From Spirochaetaceae bacterium (GTDB lineage: Bacteria; Spirochaetota; Spirochaetia; Treponematales; Breznakiellaceae): 25,822 nucleotides of DNA. Both the position numbers and the translations under genes were made by a program. The stretch covers positions 1-25,822 of the forward strand of contig JAITNZ010000038.1 in the NCBI GenBank assembly GCA_031290205.1, read 5' to 3'. Positions 1 through 8,592 of the stretch are shown here, in pieces. Below the pieces are notes generated by a model. That model was not told where the DNA came from, ran no database searches, and was given only the letters and a program-made list of their open reading frames with translations. Each line of letters begins with the position of its first letter. Position 1 is the stretch's first letter.

Positions 1-108
1 CCCGATAGATATTTTTTTATTTCCGGGTCTTCCCTGTCCGTCCCTGAATGATGTCGATTCGTATAAATATGTATTCTTCCCGACTCTCTGTTTTGTTATT
101 GACGCCAC
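1..108 (-). CDS. Transposase, N-terminal fragment cut by the window edge
   Basis: Reading the minus strand from a GTG at 108 gives 36 open codons that run off the left end. The peptide starts MASITKQRVGKNTYLYES and continues through a G-R-P-G-N-K-K segment. To my memory this is the usual N terminus of a large IS transposase group annotated as IS4/IS1634-like in Treponema and clostridia. A purine-rich ribosome binding site (AGAGGGGG) lies six or so bases upstream of the GTG, and a -35/-10 pair sits at 137-165. The catalytic DDE domain lies outside the window, so family assignment rests on the N terminus only. It probably marks one end of an insertion sequence, but I could not identify a terminal inverted repeat. 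Confidence 0.6.
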   Translation of the reverse strand, partial: MASITKQRVGKNTYLYESTSFRDGQGRPGNKKISIG

Positions 109-136
109 CTTGCACCCCCTCTGGTAGGTTAATTAT

Positions 137-165
137 AGTTTATCCTACTGAAAGGATTTTGTCAA
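137..165 (-). promoter_or_regulatory. Candidate sigma70 promoter for the edge transposase
   Basis: On the minus strand TTGACA (165-160) is followed by a 17-base spacer and TAAACT (142-137). A second -10 candidate, TATAAT at 137-132, has too long a spacer. The start codon at 108 is about 30 bases downstream. Confidence 0.45.
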
Positions 166-201
166 GTCGTTTTTTGCAGTTCCTGCTGTTTTTCGCACGT
201 T

Positions 202-501
202 TTATTCCGTTTTGGCAGGTTCTGGCACCTTTTGGCGTTTGTAGGTTAAATGCAACTGCGGGAATTTAGGTAAATCATTTGTCTCTTGCAATACTATGTT
301 TTCAAACTTCAGTGTTTTTATTTCACTGCTTAGTTCCTGATTATCGCTTGTCAGTTTCTGTATGTCGTTTTTCATTGATTGTATCAGTGCGTTCATTTCC
401 GCATTTGCTTGCGGAGGCGGATCGCCAAAACAAATCGCACACCCGCCAGAAATTACCGCGACACTTTTATCCTTTTGTCTGCTTGCTCCACGAAACATCA
501 T
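202..501 (-). CDS. Small hypothetical protein with coiled coil
   Basis: This 99-codon frame is not recognised. Residues 36-75 form a clear heptad-type coiled coil (repeated I/L spacing in NALIQSMKNDIQ and the following segment), preceded by a Cys-containing patch (GGCAICFGDPPP) and followed by a basic, Pro-containing tail. The codons look like those of real genes nearby. No good ribosome binding site precedes the double ATG at 501, so an internal Met near residue 36 is a possible alternative start. It sits between a transposase fragment and an Rpn gene, so it may be an accessory ORF or the remnant of a mobile element. Confidence 0.4.
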   Translation of the reverse strand: MMFRGASRQKDKSVAVISGGCAICFGDPPPQANAEMNALIQSMKNDIQKLTSDNQELSSEIKTLKFENIVLQETNDLPKFPQLHLTYKRQKVPEPAKTE

Positions 502-642
502 AATTTATTTTAGCATAGTCTGCTTTTTTTAAAGGGTATTATTTAACGGATACGTACAAACATTGCCATAAGAACCCCCGTGTGATAAACTCGCTCCGTA
601 GCCTTTTACGAGTATATTGCAGTACGTGCAAAGTGGAAGGCG

Positions 643-1542
643 TTACCGACCCAATTGTGCCCGCAGACGCTCAATTTCACGCTGGGATTCCTCATACTGT
701 TGCTGGGCTTCCTCATACAGATGCTGAACGAACAGCGTGTTTTGGCGTTCTTCTTCACGGCCTTCTTCTTTGCCTTCTTCACGTCCTTCTTCACGTTCCA
801 CTTTCAGGGCGGTGTCTAGATTCCATTCTTCTAATAACATGTTGATTACCTCCGAACTGTTTGCTTTTAGAAATTCTTCCAAGGTGTTATGATTTATACA
901 CCACTGTATTGCTTGCGTCATAGCTTTTTCCCGCTCGTCGACGGTAAGCTCGGTTATCTTCCGTCCGGCGGCGGCTTTCGCTTCATACTCCCGTGCTTTC
1001 GCTATGAAAATGCTGTAGTCTTCAAGCGTCCTGCACTGCTTAAGTTTGTCCTCGTTGTGCCCGACGTTTATATTATACACCTTGACTTCCAGCTCCAGCA
1101 TCTGCTCGCGGCTGATACCCAGGGATGCCACATCGGCGAATAGGTCGGACAATTTCAATGTTTGCTCGTCGGGATACGCGTCCTTGCCGTTATACAGGAC
1201 TATGAACTCGGGGCGCGGCACCGTCAGTTTCTTGCTGCCGTATACGTTTTTGCTGGCAGTTAGCTTTTCGTATATCTTCGAGATATATATGAGTATCCTC
1301 AACGGCATATTAGGATTGATTGTTGACTGGTGCTCCATGATAATAACAAGCTGCGTGCCAAACACAAACGATACATCATTGAGTTTGCCTTTGAAAAGCA
1401 CATTTTTCAAGGTGTTGATGTTAATCTCGATGTCGTGGGGCAGTTTTATCCCTTCAAGCGCCCCATATAACTCACGCAATGTTTCAGCGTTGTTAAAGAG
1501 AAGAGAAAATACACTGTCTTTGTACTTAGCGTTTACACTCAT
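643..1542 (-). CDS. Rpn family recombination-promoting nuclease / putative transposase
   Basis: The 299-residue protein has the features of the Rpn (transposase_31, PD-(D/E)XK) family: an N terminus of the form KYKDSVFSLLFNN, then a nuclease core with Asp56 (NDVSF) and the Glu-x-Gln pair at 70-72 (IMEHQST). Family members promote RecA-independent recombination in E. coli; here that role is inferred. The C terminus holds a charged EEGREEGKEEGREE stretch (about residues 250-263) followed by a Gln/Glu-rich coiled coil, a common ending in this family and a site prone to length change. Length is typical, so it appears intact. It is monocistronic, with its own strong promoter directly upstream and a leader of about a dozen bases. 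The function in this host is unknown. Confidence 0.85.
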   Translation of the reverse strand: MSVNAKYKDSVFSLLFNNAETLRELYGALEGIKLPHDIEININTLKNVLFKGKLNDVSFVFGTQLVIIMEHQSTINPNMPLRILIYISKIYEKLTASKNVYGSKKLTVPRPEFIVLYNGKDAYPDEQTLKLSDLFADVASLGISREQMLELEVKVYNINVGHNEDKLKQCRTLEDYSIFIAKAREYEAKAAAGRKITELTVDEREKAMTQAIQWCINHNTLEEFLKANSSEVINMLLEEWNLDTALKVEREEGREEGKEEGREEERQNTLFVQHLYEEAQQQYEESQREIERLRAQLGR

Positions 1543-1559
1543 AAAAGTCTCTCTTGGTC

Positions 1560-1589
1560 AGTATAGACTGTTTGAACGAGAAATGTCAA
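1560..1589 (-). promoter_or_regulatory. Strong sigma70-type promoter of the Rpn gene
   Basis: TTGACA (1589-1584), an 18-base spacer and TATACT (1565-1560) read on the minus strand. The start codon at 1542 lies about 18 bases after the -10 box, giving a very short leader with a purine-rich GAGAGA site. Confidence 0.65.
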
Positions 1590-1686
1590 GCCACTTTTTC
1601 GGCTAGGTTTTGTTTTGACGTATCACGGACTAGACTAGGGCGCGCCCGAGCTTGCCTTCCCCTGTTTGCCCGCGCATAATTTTGAA

Positions 1687-1989
1687 TCAGGTCTTTATGG
1701 TTAATATGTCAAGAAGTCCCGTTACTTTCAGTATCTCCATAATATTTTCAGAAACATGAAGAAGACTGAATTTTGCACTTTTAATCCGGGCGATTTTTTC
1801 TCCCATAAGGACAACCCGTAAACCGGCGGACGATATATAATCCAATTTTTCAAAATCAAGGATTATGTCCTTTGCGCTGTCAAAAAGCGGGATAAGCCTG
1901 CTTTCAAGTTGGGGCGCGGTCTGAGTGTCAAGACGCCCGCAAAGCGCCAGTATTGATTCTTCGCCGCTTTTTGTTAATTCAATATTCAT
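1687..1989 (-). CDS. STAS-domain anti-sigma factor antagonist
   Basis: This 100-residue protein is a single STAS domain of the SpoIIAA/RsbV kind: an opening strand (MNIELTKSGEESILALCGRLD), then the phosphorylation loop LDYISSAGLRV at residues 49-59. Ser54 aligns with the SpoIIAA phosphoserine by my reading; Ser53 is adjacent. Such proteins are switched by a serine kinase/phosphatase pair and release a sigma factor from its anti-sigma factor. No kinase or anti-sigma factor is in the window. The gene starts 14 bases after the stop of the condensation-M20 gene and is the last member of the long minus-strand operon, so it is probably co-transcribed with the biosynthetic genes. Whether it regulates them is inference. 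Confidence 0.85.
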   Translation of the reverse strand: MNIELTKSGEESILALCGRLDTQTAPQLESRLIPLFDSAKDIILDFEKLDYISSAGLRVVLMGEKIARIKSAKFSLLHVSENIMEILKVTGLLDILTIKT

Positions 1990-2003
1990 TCTAAATACCT
2001 CCG

Positions 2004-4505
2004 TTAGCTTATATAACTTATTAAAAATGCCGTGCCGCTTGTTAAGGCGTTATCACTTATGGTCATGTTTTCATTGTGAAGTGTATAGGGAAACTTGCCG
2101 TCATATCCTGCCAATAAATAACAATAACAGGAAGGCTTTTTTTCCGCATAGAAAGCAAAATCGTCGGATGCTATTGCCGCTTTATTTAACATTTCTTTAA
2201 TTATGCCGGTAAGCGTGCCGGTATGAAAATCCGAATCGTCTGTTTCAGGGCTTATCACATTTTTTTCGCCCAGTGCCTTTTTTGCCGCCCCTAAAGCTTT
2301 TTTGTAAATACCAGGGGCGTTAATTACCGGCGGAAGCCCCCGAGTATATTCGAATTCATATTTTGCGTCCGGATGTATTGCGACTATTGACTTAACGGTG
2401 TTTTCAATTTCTTTTTCAAGAAAGTCCCTTGTTTTTGCGGAAGCGCAGCGTACCGTTCCGGAAAGTTCGGCGGTCCCGGCTATTATATTGGGCGCTGTTC
2501 CCGCGTGGAAGGTTCCCACGGATACCACCACCGGCTCATTGGGCGACACCCGTCGGCTGGACAGGCTTTGCATGGCGTTAACCAAAAGAGATGCTATGTA
2601 CAGGGCATCCACCGACGCTTCTGGCATGGCTCCGTGCGCCATTTTACCTAAAATTTTAATATGGAACCGGTCGGAAAAAGAAGTGACCTGTCCTGGGCGC
2701 AAAAATATTTTCCCCGAATAAATTGTCGGTACTACATGCAGGGCTATTATTTCATCCACCCCGTCCAATATATGGGGATTTTTTTCAAGTAAATTTCTTG
2801 CTCCGTAGAGGGTCTCCTCGCCGGGCTGGAATATAAACTTTATCCCGCATTTTACTTTATCTTTATGTTCCGAAACATATTTTGCCAGTGACAAAAGCAT
2901 GGCTGCGTGGGCATCGTGACCGCAGGCGTGCATAATTCCATCATTGCGCGATTTAAACGGGGATTCAACCTTCTCGCTTATGGGCAGGGCGTCTATATCC
3001 GCCCTAAACGCAATGCATGGAGTTTTAGTCCCCGCGTTTTCGGGTACAAATTCGCCAATGATTCCCGTCTCCAGCGCCCGCCTACAAGGAATACCGAAGC
3101 TCTTCAATTCCTGTTCTATTAGTTCCGTTGTTTTAAATTCTTTAAAGCCAAGTTCTGGATATTCATGTATCTTGCGGCGGATACTTGTAGTATAATCCCT
3201 TAAAAGAAGCGCGGCATTCATGCTTTCGCAGTTTATATTTTCCTTATACAGATCTTCTATAAAACCGCGCATCGTATTTACAAAGCTTTGCATAAAGCTT
3301 TCTGAATATAAAGCGCCGCTATACTTGATATTAATCCAATAATAAGGCTTATATTCAAGCTGAGGGATGGGAAATTCATGAATCTGAACATCGCAGTCAA
3401 ATATAACGGCGTCTTTGATAAATTTAATTCTGGATATCAATTCGTTTGAAGCTTCACGAAACTTTGGTTCAGGATAGTTTGGCTTAAAATTATATACGTC
3501 CGCCTGATAGAGATAGTTAAAGTTAATTTTGAATCCATGTTTTTCTACCGCCGTTTCGGAAGTATAACCGGAATGATTTTTTAGAATATTATAATATTGC
3601 TCCTCTATGGACTTAACAAATTGAATGCCCTTTAATTTTTTATCCACCTTAAAACCCAGGGGAAAGTTTCTTACAAAGAGCCCCGCTTCCCGCTCCAGCT
3701 GCCTCTTTGCCCTTCCTGCCGTTTCGGTGCTAAGAAATATATATTCCTCGCCGCTTACGGCATGCGCGGCGTCACAGAGCGCCGCTAGAAATATGATATT
3801 AGGAGAAATCTTTTTTTCTCCTAAAAAAGCGCGAAGTTCTTCTGAATCCAGAAAAGCATTGACGATCTTCACCCCCGTGCAATCTGAATCGTTCGGCGCT
3901 TTTGAAAGTTTTAATTCCCCTTTATAGTGCGAAAACAAGGCATCGTAAAATTCTTGCGTCTTGTGAAAACTTTCACTTTGCTTGTAAGCAATTTCAACAT
4001 TACCTTCTTCAAATCCGAATTTCTGGTCATTCTCAATATCTTCGGCGTTGTAAGCGCGGATTAAATCATCAAGGATAATGTTGTGGGTGAATCCATCGTA
4101 AAGAATATGATTAAAAACCATAACAATATATACATCCCGCGCATCGACACGGTAAATTTCAGCGAAGTAAAGAGGATCCTTTGTTATATCAGGATTCATT
4201 TCATGCCTCTCATAGAAAGCATCTTTTGTTTTTTCAAATTCCTCATGAGTAAGATCAATGACCTTGACCGTGATTTCACTGGAATCGTGCCTTTGCCAAT
4301 AGGGAACGCCGTCTATAATTTTTATATTCGCCTTTAAAAAAACATGCGCATTAAGGCATTTTAGATAACTTTCCCCAAGACGTTTTATATCGGCATCTTC
4401 ACCAAAACGAAGCATTATCGGCATCATAAAAGAACGTCCCGTCATGCTCCAATAGGTATAATATTTTAACTGTTCCCCCGACAAGGGGTATTGTTTTTCA
4501 TTCAT
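2004..4505 (-). CDS. Fusion of NRPS-type condensation domain and M20 amidohydrolase
   Basis: This 833-residue protein joins two enzyme types. Residues 1 to about 425 form a condensation (C) domain: a C1-like start (YPLSGEQLKYY) and the active-site motif as NHILYDG at 132-138, where the catalytic second His and the Asp-Gly are kept but the first His is Asn. Residues from about 429 to the end are an M20D amidohydrolase like hippurate hydrolase and plant ILR1/ILL2 auxin-conjugate hydrolases. All expected metal ligands are visible: Cys-x-His in MHACGHDAH (about 522-530), PGEE (about 561), the His of ALHV (about 590) and the late His of LHNEN (about 811). The domain therefore looks active and should cleave an N-acyl amide bond. 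The start overlaps the NRPS stop by ATGA. An insertion of about 20 residues precedes the SDDFAFY motif. C and M20 on one chain is an unusual arrangement. Confidence 0.9.
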   Translation of the reverse strand: MNEKQYPLSGEQLKYYTYWSMTGRSFMMPIMLRFGEDADIKRLGESYLKCLNAHVFLKANIKIIDGVPYWQRHDSSEITVKVIDLTHEEFEKTKDAFYERHEMNPDITKDPLYFAEIYRVDARDVYIVMVFNHILYDGFTHNIILDDLIRAYNAEDIENDQKFGFEEGNVEIAYKQSESFHKTQEFYDALFSHYKGELKLSKAPNDSDCTGVKIVNAFLDSEELRAFLGEKKISPNIIFLAALCDAAHAVSGEEYIFLSTETAGRAKRQLEREAGLFVRNFPLGFKVDKKLKGIQFVKSIEEQYYNILKNHSGYTSETAVEKHGFKINFNYLYQADVYNFKPNYPEPKFREASNELISRIKFIKDAVIFDCDVQIHEFPIPQLEYKPYYWINIKYSGALYSESFMQSFVNTMRGFIEDLYKENINCESMNAALLLRDYTTSIRRKIHEYPELGFKEFKTTELIEQELKSFGIPCRRALETGIIGEFVPENAGTKTPCIAFRADIDALPISEKVESPFKSRNDGIMHACGHDAHAAMLLSLAKYVSEHKDKVKCGIKFIFQPGEETLYGARNLLEKNPHILDGVDEIIALHVVPTIYSGKIFLRPGQVTSFSDRFHIKILGKMAHGAMPEASVDALYIASLLVNAMQSLSSRRVSPNEPVVVSVGTFHAGTAPNIIAGTAELSGTVRCASAKTRDFLEKEIENTVKSIVAIHPDAKYEFEYTRGLPPVINAPGIYKKALGAAKKALGEKNVISPETDDSDFHTGTLTGIIKEMLNKAAIASDDFAFYAEKKPSCYCYLLAGYDGKFPYTLHNENMTISDNALTSGTAFLISYIS

Positions 4506-7500
4506 GAATGACGCTCCTGGATTAAGTTTGTTAAATAATCATCTGCCTTGTCAATAAAGCCTTTGATGAAACTTTTATCAAACAACAGGGCATTGTATTT
4601 TATGGTGATACAATAATTTTCTTCTTCTTCAGCGACAATAAATTCAAGGGGAATCAAGGGGACCGCCTGATGTTCGCAGCCCTCCGTCTGGACATCAATA
4701 TGATGCAAGGATAATTTTTTGCCTTCAATGACGGGCATTTTACCCGTATCCAGTAAGTCGCCGTTGAATAAATACATCATGGGCATTCTTTTTAAGGGTT
4801 TTCCGCCTTCTTTGCTTTTTTTTACGAGAAAGGCGTACCCGTACAAGCGCGCCGTATCCAAATCTTTTTGGACAAGCCGGCAATTTTCAACAGGCGAAGC
4901 TCGAGGATTAATATGGAGAAGCAGAGGGACTGTTTTTATAAACACGCCGACGGTCTTTGCTTTTTTATGGTCGTTCCTGCCGCTAAAAATAGTTATAAAG
5001 ACAATATCATTTTTTCCGGTATACTGCGCCGTAAGCGCCGCAAAGACACTTGCAAAGACGCTGTCGGGCCAAACAGAGTTCTTTTTACAGAATTCAGCAA
5101 CTTTTCCGGCGGGAATTTTTTTACTAAAGAGAAATTCGGGGTATCCCTCGGGCTTTTCCAGAATTTTTTGTTCAGAAAATAATGTTGCGCCGCCGCATTT
5201 TATAAAACGGGACTCCAGTTCATCGAATATTTTTTCCGATCCGGTTTCACAAATATGTTCAATTTCCGATGCGGCTTCCTCAAATGCGGAAAATTTTTCT
5301 GGCAAGGGTTTTTTCCCGTTATATGCCATGGCAATATCATTAAAGAGTAATTTCATGGAAAATCCGTCGAATATGGTGTGGTGGATGGCGAAGAGGAGCT
5401 GGACAGAGCTTATCCTGTGGGAAGAATCTGTTATTTTGCAAATTTTTGCGCGGTAGAGGCTTTTGCCTCCTGTAAGGTCAAAAGGCTGGATAAAAGAAGT
5501 CTCTTCCCCCCTAAATGTTTCCTCGTCCATTTCTGCGCTTTCGATGAATACACCGGGAGTGAGTCGGCGCTCCCACATATAGCCTCGGCTTTCCGTCTTC
5601 ACCATCTTTGCCGAAATCATGGGGTGCGTCAAAAAGGCGGCTTCCAGGGCGCTTTTCAGTTTTTCTACATCCGTGTTTTCTGAAAATTCACAGGTTACGG
5701 ATATGTTGTCCTTGGTATTTAAGGGCTCTCTTTGATAACCCTCCAATAGCGATCTTTGATGTGAGCTTAAAGGATAAAACCTCTCGCTCCGCGTTTCCCC
5801 GGTTTTTGCGTCCGGCGCCGGCTGACTAAGCCGCGTTCCCGCGTTTTTTGCGGTTTTAATTAACGCGGTAATGTTCTGGACTGAGGGGGATTTCATAATA
5901 TCACCGGAAGAAATTTCAACGCCGAATTCGTCGACTATTTCGCTGATAATTTCAAAAACAAGCAGGGAATGAAGCCCCATACTCATCAAATCCGTGTTGC
6001 TTGCGAGAATGTCAGGCGGGATATGCAGGACCGCCGCAACAATGCCGGCAACGGTTTTTTCAGGACCCTTAAGGGGAAGCGCGGCGTGTTCCGGCGTATC
6101 TGTTTCCGGTACATATTCCGGCAGGGCGCTTCTGTCTATTTTACCGTTATTGTTTCGGGGGAGACTGTCAATGACCACCAGCGCGGCGGGGATCATATAG
6201 GGCGGCAGCTCTTTTCCGATGTATTTTTTTAACGCCGCTTTATCGAAAGTTTTATTTTTATCCTCCAGGGAAATATAGCTTACCAGGCTGTTTTCTCCGT
6301 CCCTTCCCGTAAATGCGGCGGTTACGGACTCGGCAACATTTTCGAAAAGCGAAATCATTGAATCTATCTCTGCTGTTTCCACCCTAAAACCGCGAATCTT
6401 GACCTGAAAATCTTTTCTGCCGTAAATCTGAATATGCCCGTCCGGTAAAATCGAAGCAATATCACCAAGCTTATAAAGACGCTCATATAATTTATTATCT
6501 TCAAATGGATTTTTTATAAAAGATTCCGCTGTTTTTTCAGGCAGGTTCAGATACCCGCTAAGGCTCACCGACGGTCCTGCCGCCCAGAGTTCACCTCTCT
6601 CTCCTAGGGGGACTATATTTCCCGTATCATCAACAATATAGAGCGCGTGGTTGTAAGAAGGTTTCCCTACAAAAGTGTCCCTGCCATGGGGATTGATAAG
6701 GGCGGCGCTAATCAGACCGGTGGTTTCCGAGGCTCCGTACACATTGCGGACAAGGTAATTCGAGGTGAATTTTTCATAGGGTAAAAACCGTTCCCCCGCG
6801 ACAGTTACCGTCCGCAATGTCCGGTTGGTTTCAGAAACGGCGAATTTTTTTCCGAAGGCTGTGGGGAAAAAGGCGAGGGTAATATTATTTTCGGTAATAT
6901 ATGCATTTACCGCCTGAGGACTTAAACGAATTTCATCGCTTAATATGTCCAGGCATGCCCCCGCCGAAAAGGTGGGATATATATCCACAGTATGGGCAAC
7001 AAATGAAAACGAAACGAAAGATGCCACCTTGTCACGGGAGTCTATGCTCATCAAAGCGGTATAGGATCTTAACTCCGAAACCAAATTGAGGTGAAAAAGT
7101 TCCACGCCCTTGGGCTTTCCGGTGCTGCCGGAGGTGTATATAAAACACGCAGGGTCGCTTAATTTTATTTTTGGCAGATCATAATGCGCTCCCCCCAAGG
7201 GCTTGTCCGCAATCAGTGCGCGAAAATCAATTATCTTCGCTTTAAATTCACTAAAATCAAGAGATAAACTTTTATCCGCTAGGATAAACTTTATTGCCGC
7301 GTCCTCCGCTATAAAAGCAAGACGGTTCAAAGGATAGCCCGGATCTAAAGCGACATACGCCGCCCCGGACTTTAATACCGCATACGCGCCTATGGACACC
7401 AGTTCGCCCCTGGGTATCAGAAGCCCCACTCTTTCACCGCGCCGGACGCCGTTTTGTATAAGTGAATGAGCCAAATAATCGGTCAATGCGTCCAATTCTT

Positions 7501-7642
7501 TATAGGAGATACTAAAATCTTTGTGAACAAGGGCGATATTATCGGGGTGTTTCGCCGCGCTCTCCCTTAGCAGATTAACGACCGTTTGTTCGCCCAAATC
7601 AATAGTTTCACCGGTAATCCGGCTCAATCCGTCCCATTTCAT
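4502..7642 (-). CDS. Stand-alone NRPS module (adenylation, carrier protein, condensation)
   Basis: The 1046 residues read A-PCP-C. Adenylation (about 20-510) shows A3 YTSGSTGKPKG (170-179), A5 NVYGASETT (300-308), A7 GDI (393-395), A8 GRKDFQVKIRGFR (408-420) and the catalytic Lys501 in NNGKIDRSAL. The A4 region (FSFVAHTVDIYP) lines up with DltA-type FSFDLSVMDIYP, placing Val215 where amino-acid-activating domains carry the Asp that holds the alpha-amino group. The carrier protein has Ser559 in MGLHSL as the phosphopantetheine site. The condensation domain (about 620-1046) has an intact HHTIFDG at 754-760. There is no thioesterase or reductase. Both ends overlap neighbours by ATGA. The product would be passed to the following C domain or released by amide or ester formation. 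The substrate cannot be named from the sequence. Confidence 0.93.
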   Translation of the reverse strand: MKWDGLSRITGETIDLGEQTVVNLLRESAAKHPDNIALVHKDFSISYKELDALTDYLAHSLIQNGVRRGERVGLLIPRGELVSIGAYAVLKSGAAYVALDPGYPLNRLAFIAEDAAIKFILADKSLSLDFSEFKAKIIDFRALIADKPLGGAHYDLPKIKLSDPACFIYTSGSTGKPKGVELFHLNLVSELRSYTALMSIDSRDKVASFVSFSFVAHTVDIYPTFSAGACLDILSDEIRLSPQAVNAYITENNITLAFFPTAFGKKFAVSETNRTLRTVTVAGERFLPYEKFTSNYLVRNVYGASETTGLISAALINPHGRDTFVGKPSYNHALYIVDDTGNIVPLGERGELWAAGPSVSLSGYLNLPEKTAESFIKNPFEDNKLYERLYKLGDIASILPDGHIQIYGRKDFQVKIRGFRVETAEIDSMISLFENVAESVTAAFTGRDGENSLVSYISLEDKNKTFDKAALKKYIGKELPPYMIPAALVVIDSLPRNNNGKIDRSALPEYVPETDTPEHAALPLKGPEKTVAGIVAAVLHIPPDILASNTDLMSMGLHSLLVFEIISEIVDEFGVEISSGDIMKSPSVQNITALIKTAKNAGTRLSQPAPDAKTGETRSERFYPLSSHQRSLLEGYQREPLNTKDNISVTCEFSENTDVEKLKSALEAAFLTHPMISAKMVKTESRGYMWERRLTPGVFIESAEMDEETFRGEETSFIQPFDLTGGKSLYRAKICKITDSSHRISSVQLLFAIHHTIFDGFSMKLLFNDIAMAYNGKKPLPEKFSAFEEAASEIEHICETGSEKIFDELESRFIKCGGATLFSEQKILEKPEGYPEFLFSKKIPAGKVAEFCKKNSVWPDSVFASVFAALTAQYTGKNDIVFITIFSGRNDHKKAKTVGVFIKTVPLLLHINPRASPVENCRLVQKDLDTARLYGYAFLVKKSKEGGKPLKRMPMMYLFNGDLLDTGKMPVIEGKKLSLHHIDVQTEGCEHQAVPLIPLEFIVAEEEENYCITIKYNALLFDKSFIKGFIDKADDYLTNLIQERHS

Positions 7643-8592
7643 TGTTTTTGGCTCCCCCGCAAAAAAGTTTTGCCGTCCTTTATTTCAAAGCGTTGTTTTT
7701 CAAACCATTCGCGCCTTGCATTGAGTTCTTTAAGCTGCTCTTGGCGAATATCCGGTTCGGTAAAATTATCCAATTTATACTTCCAGCTTTCCGTAACACT
7801 TTCAAGCAGACGGGCGTCCATAAAACAAGGAAGGTTTGTAAACCCGTGTGCTATGGGCTGGGTAATTTTATATTTAGTCGCGTCAAAGAAATCGCGGTAA
7901 TGCCTGTCGGTGGGAATTTTTAAATGAGTTATGCTTGAAGACCTGAGCCGGTAAAAATACATCTTATCCTGACAAAGATAAATCTTTTTACAGCGCAGAT
8001 ACAAGTCCGTCATAATAAACATATCCTCTGCTATTACCACGTCTTTTCGAAAACGCAGATTGTCAAACAATTCACGTTTGTACATTTTTGCCCATAATGC
8101 GGAGATATTAATAATCATATTATTACAGTAATCATAAAGCACTTTTTCGACGGGCTCGACGCCGGTTAATGCGGTCCTGACGGTTGCCATAAAGGTTGGA
8201 TTGTAGCCGCTTTCAAATACATTTTCATAATCCGATACGCTTACATCACAGTCGTTTTCGGAAATACCTGCATAAAGTTTCTCTACAATATCATGAGAGA
8301 CATAATCATCGCTGTCCAGAAACATGATATAGTCCCCGGTTGCGCTGTCCAATGTCCTGTTTCTGGTTTCGGCAATTCCCTTGTTTTCCTGACTAAAAAA
8401 TTTTATCCGCTTATCTTTTTGCGCATAACGGCGCGCTATTTCCCCGCTGGAATCAGTAGACCCGTCATTTATAAGAATTATTTCCAGATTCTTATACGTC
8501 TGGGAGCTAATTGAATCAAGACACTCCGCTAGGTAATCTTCACAGTTATACAAGGGTATAAGCACTGAAACAAGAGGCTCATGCAGATTCAT
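7639..8592 (-). CDS. Family 2 glycosyltransferase
   Basis: A 317-residue GT-A fold glycosyltransferase, with the GT2 signature VSVLIPLYNCEDYL at 8-21, the nucleotide-binding INDGSTD at 41-47, and the metal-binding Asp-Ser-Asp at 93-95 inside FLDSDDYVS. The C-terminal half has a helical region with an ARREWFEKQRFEIKDGKTFL tail that is shared in form with the three other glycosyltransferases of the operon. It should transfer a sugar from a nucleotide-activated donor; donor and acceptor are unknown. It overlaps both neighbours by ATGA, directly upstream of the NRPS gene. No membrane segment is visible, so it is probably cytoplasmic or peripheral. Confidence 0.9.
   Translation of the reverse strand: MNLHEPLVSVLIPLYNCEDYLAECLDSISSQTYKNLEIILINDGSTDSSGEIARRYAQKDKRIKFFSQENKGIAETRNRTLDSATGDYIMFLDSDDYVSHDIVEKLYAGISENDCDVSVSDYENVFESGYNPTFMATVRTALTGVEPVEKVLYDYCNNMIINISALWAKMYKRELFDNLRFRKDVVIAEDMFIMTDLYLRCKKIYLCQDKMYFYRLRSSSITHLKIPTDRHYRDFFDATKYKITQPIAHGFTNLPCFMDARLLESVTESWKYKLDNFTEPDIRQEQLKELNARREWFEKQRFEIKDGKTFLRGSQKQ

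Noticed and set aside
1046..1606. Plus-strand ORF of 186 codons
   Set aside because: It is antisense to the Rpn gene, which has clear family motifs and a promoter.
4719..5456. Plus-strand ORF of 245 codons
   Set aside because: Antisense shadow of the NRPS condensation domain.
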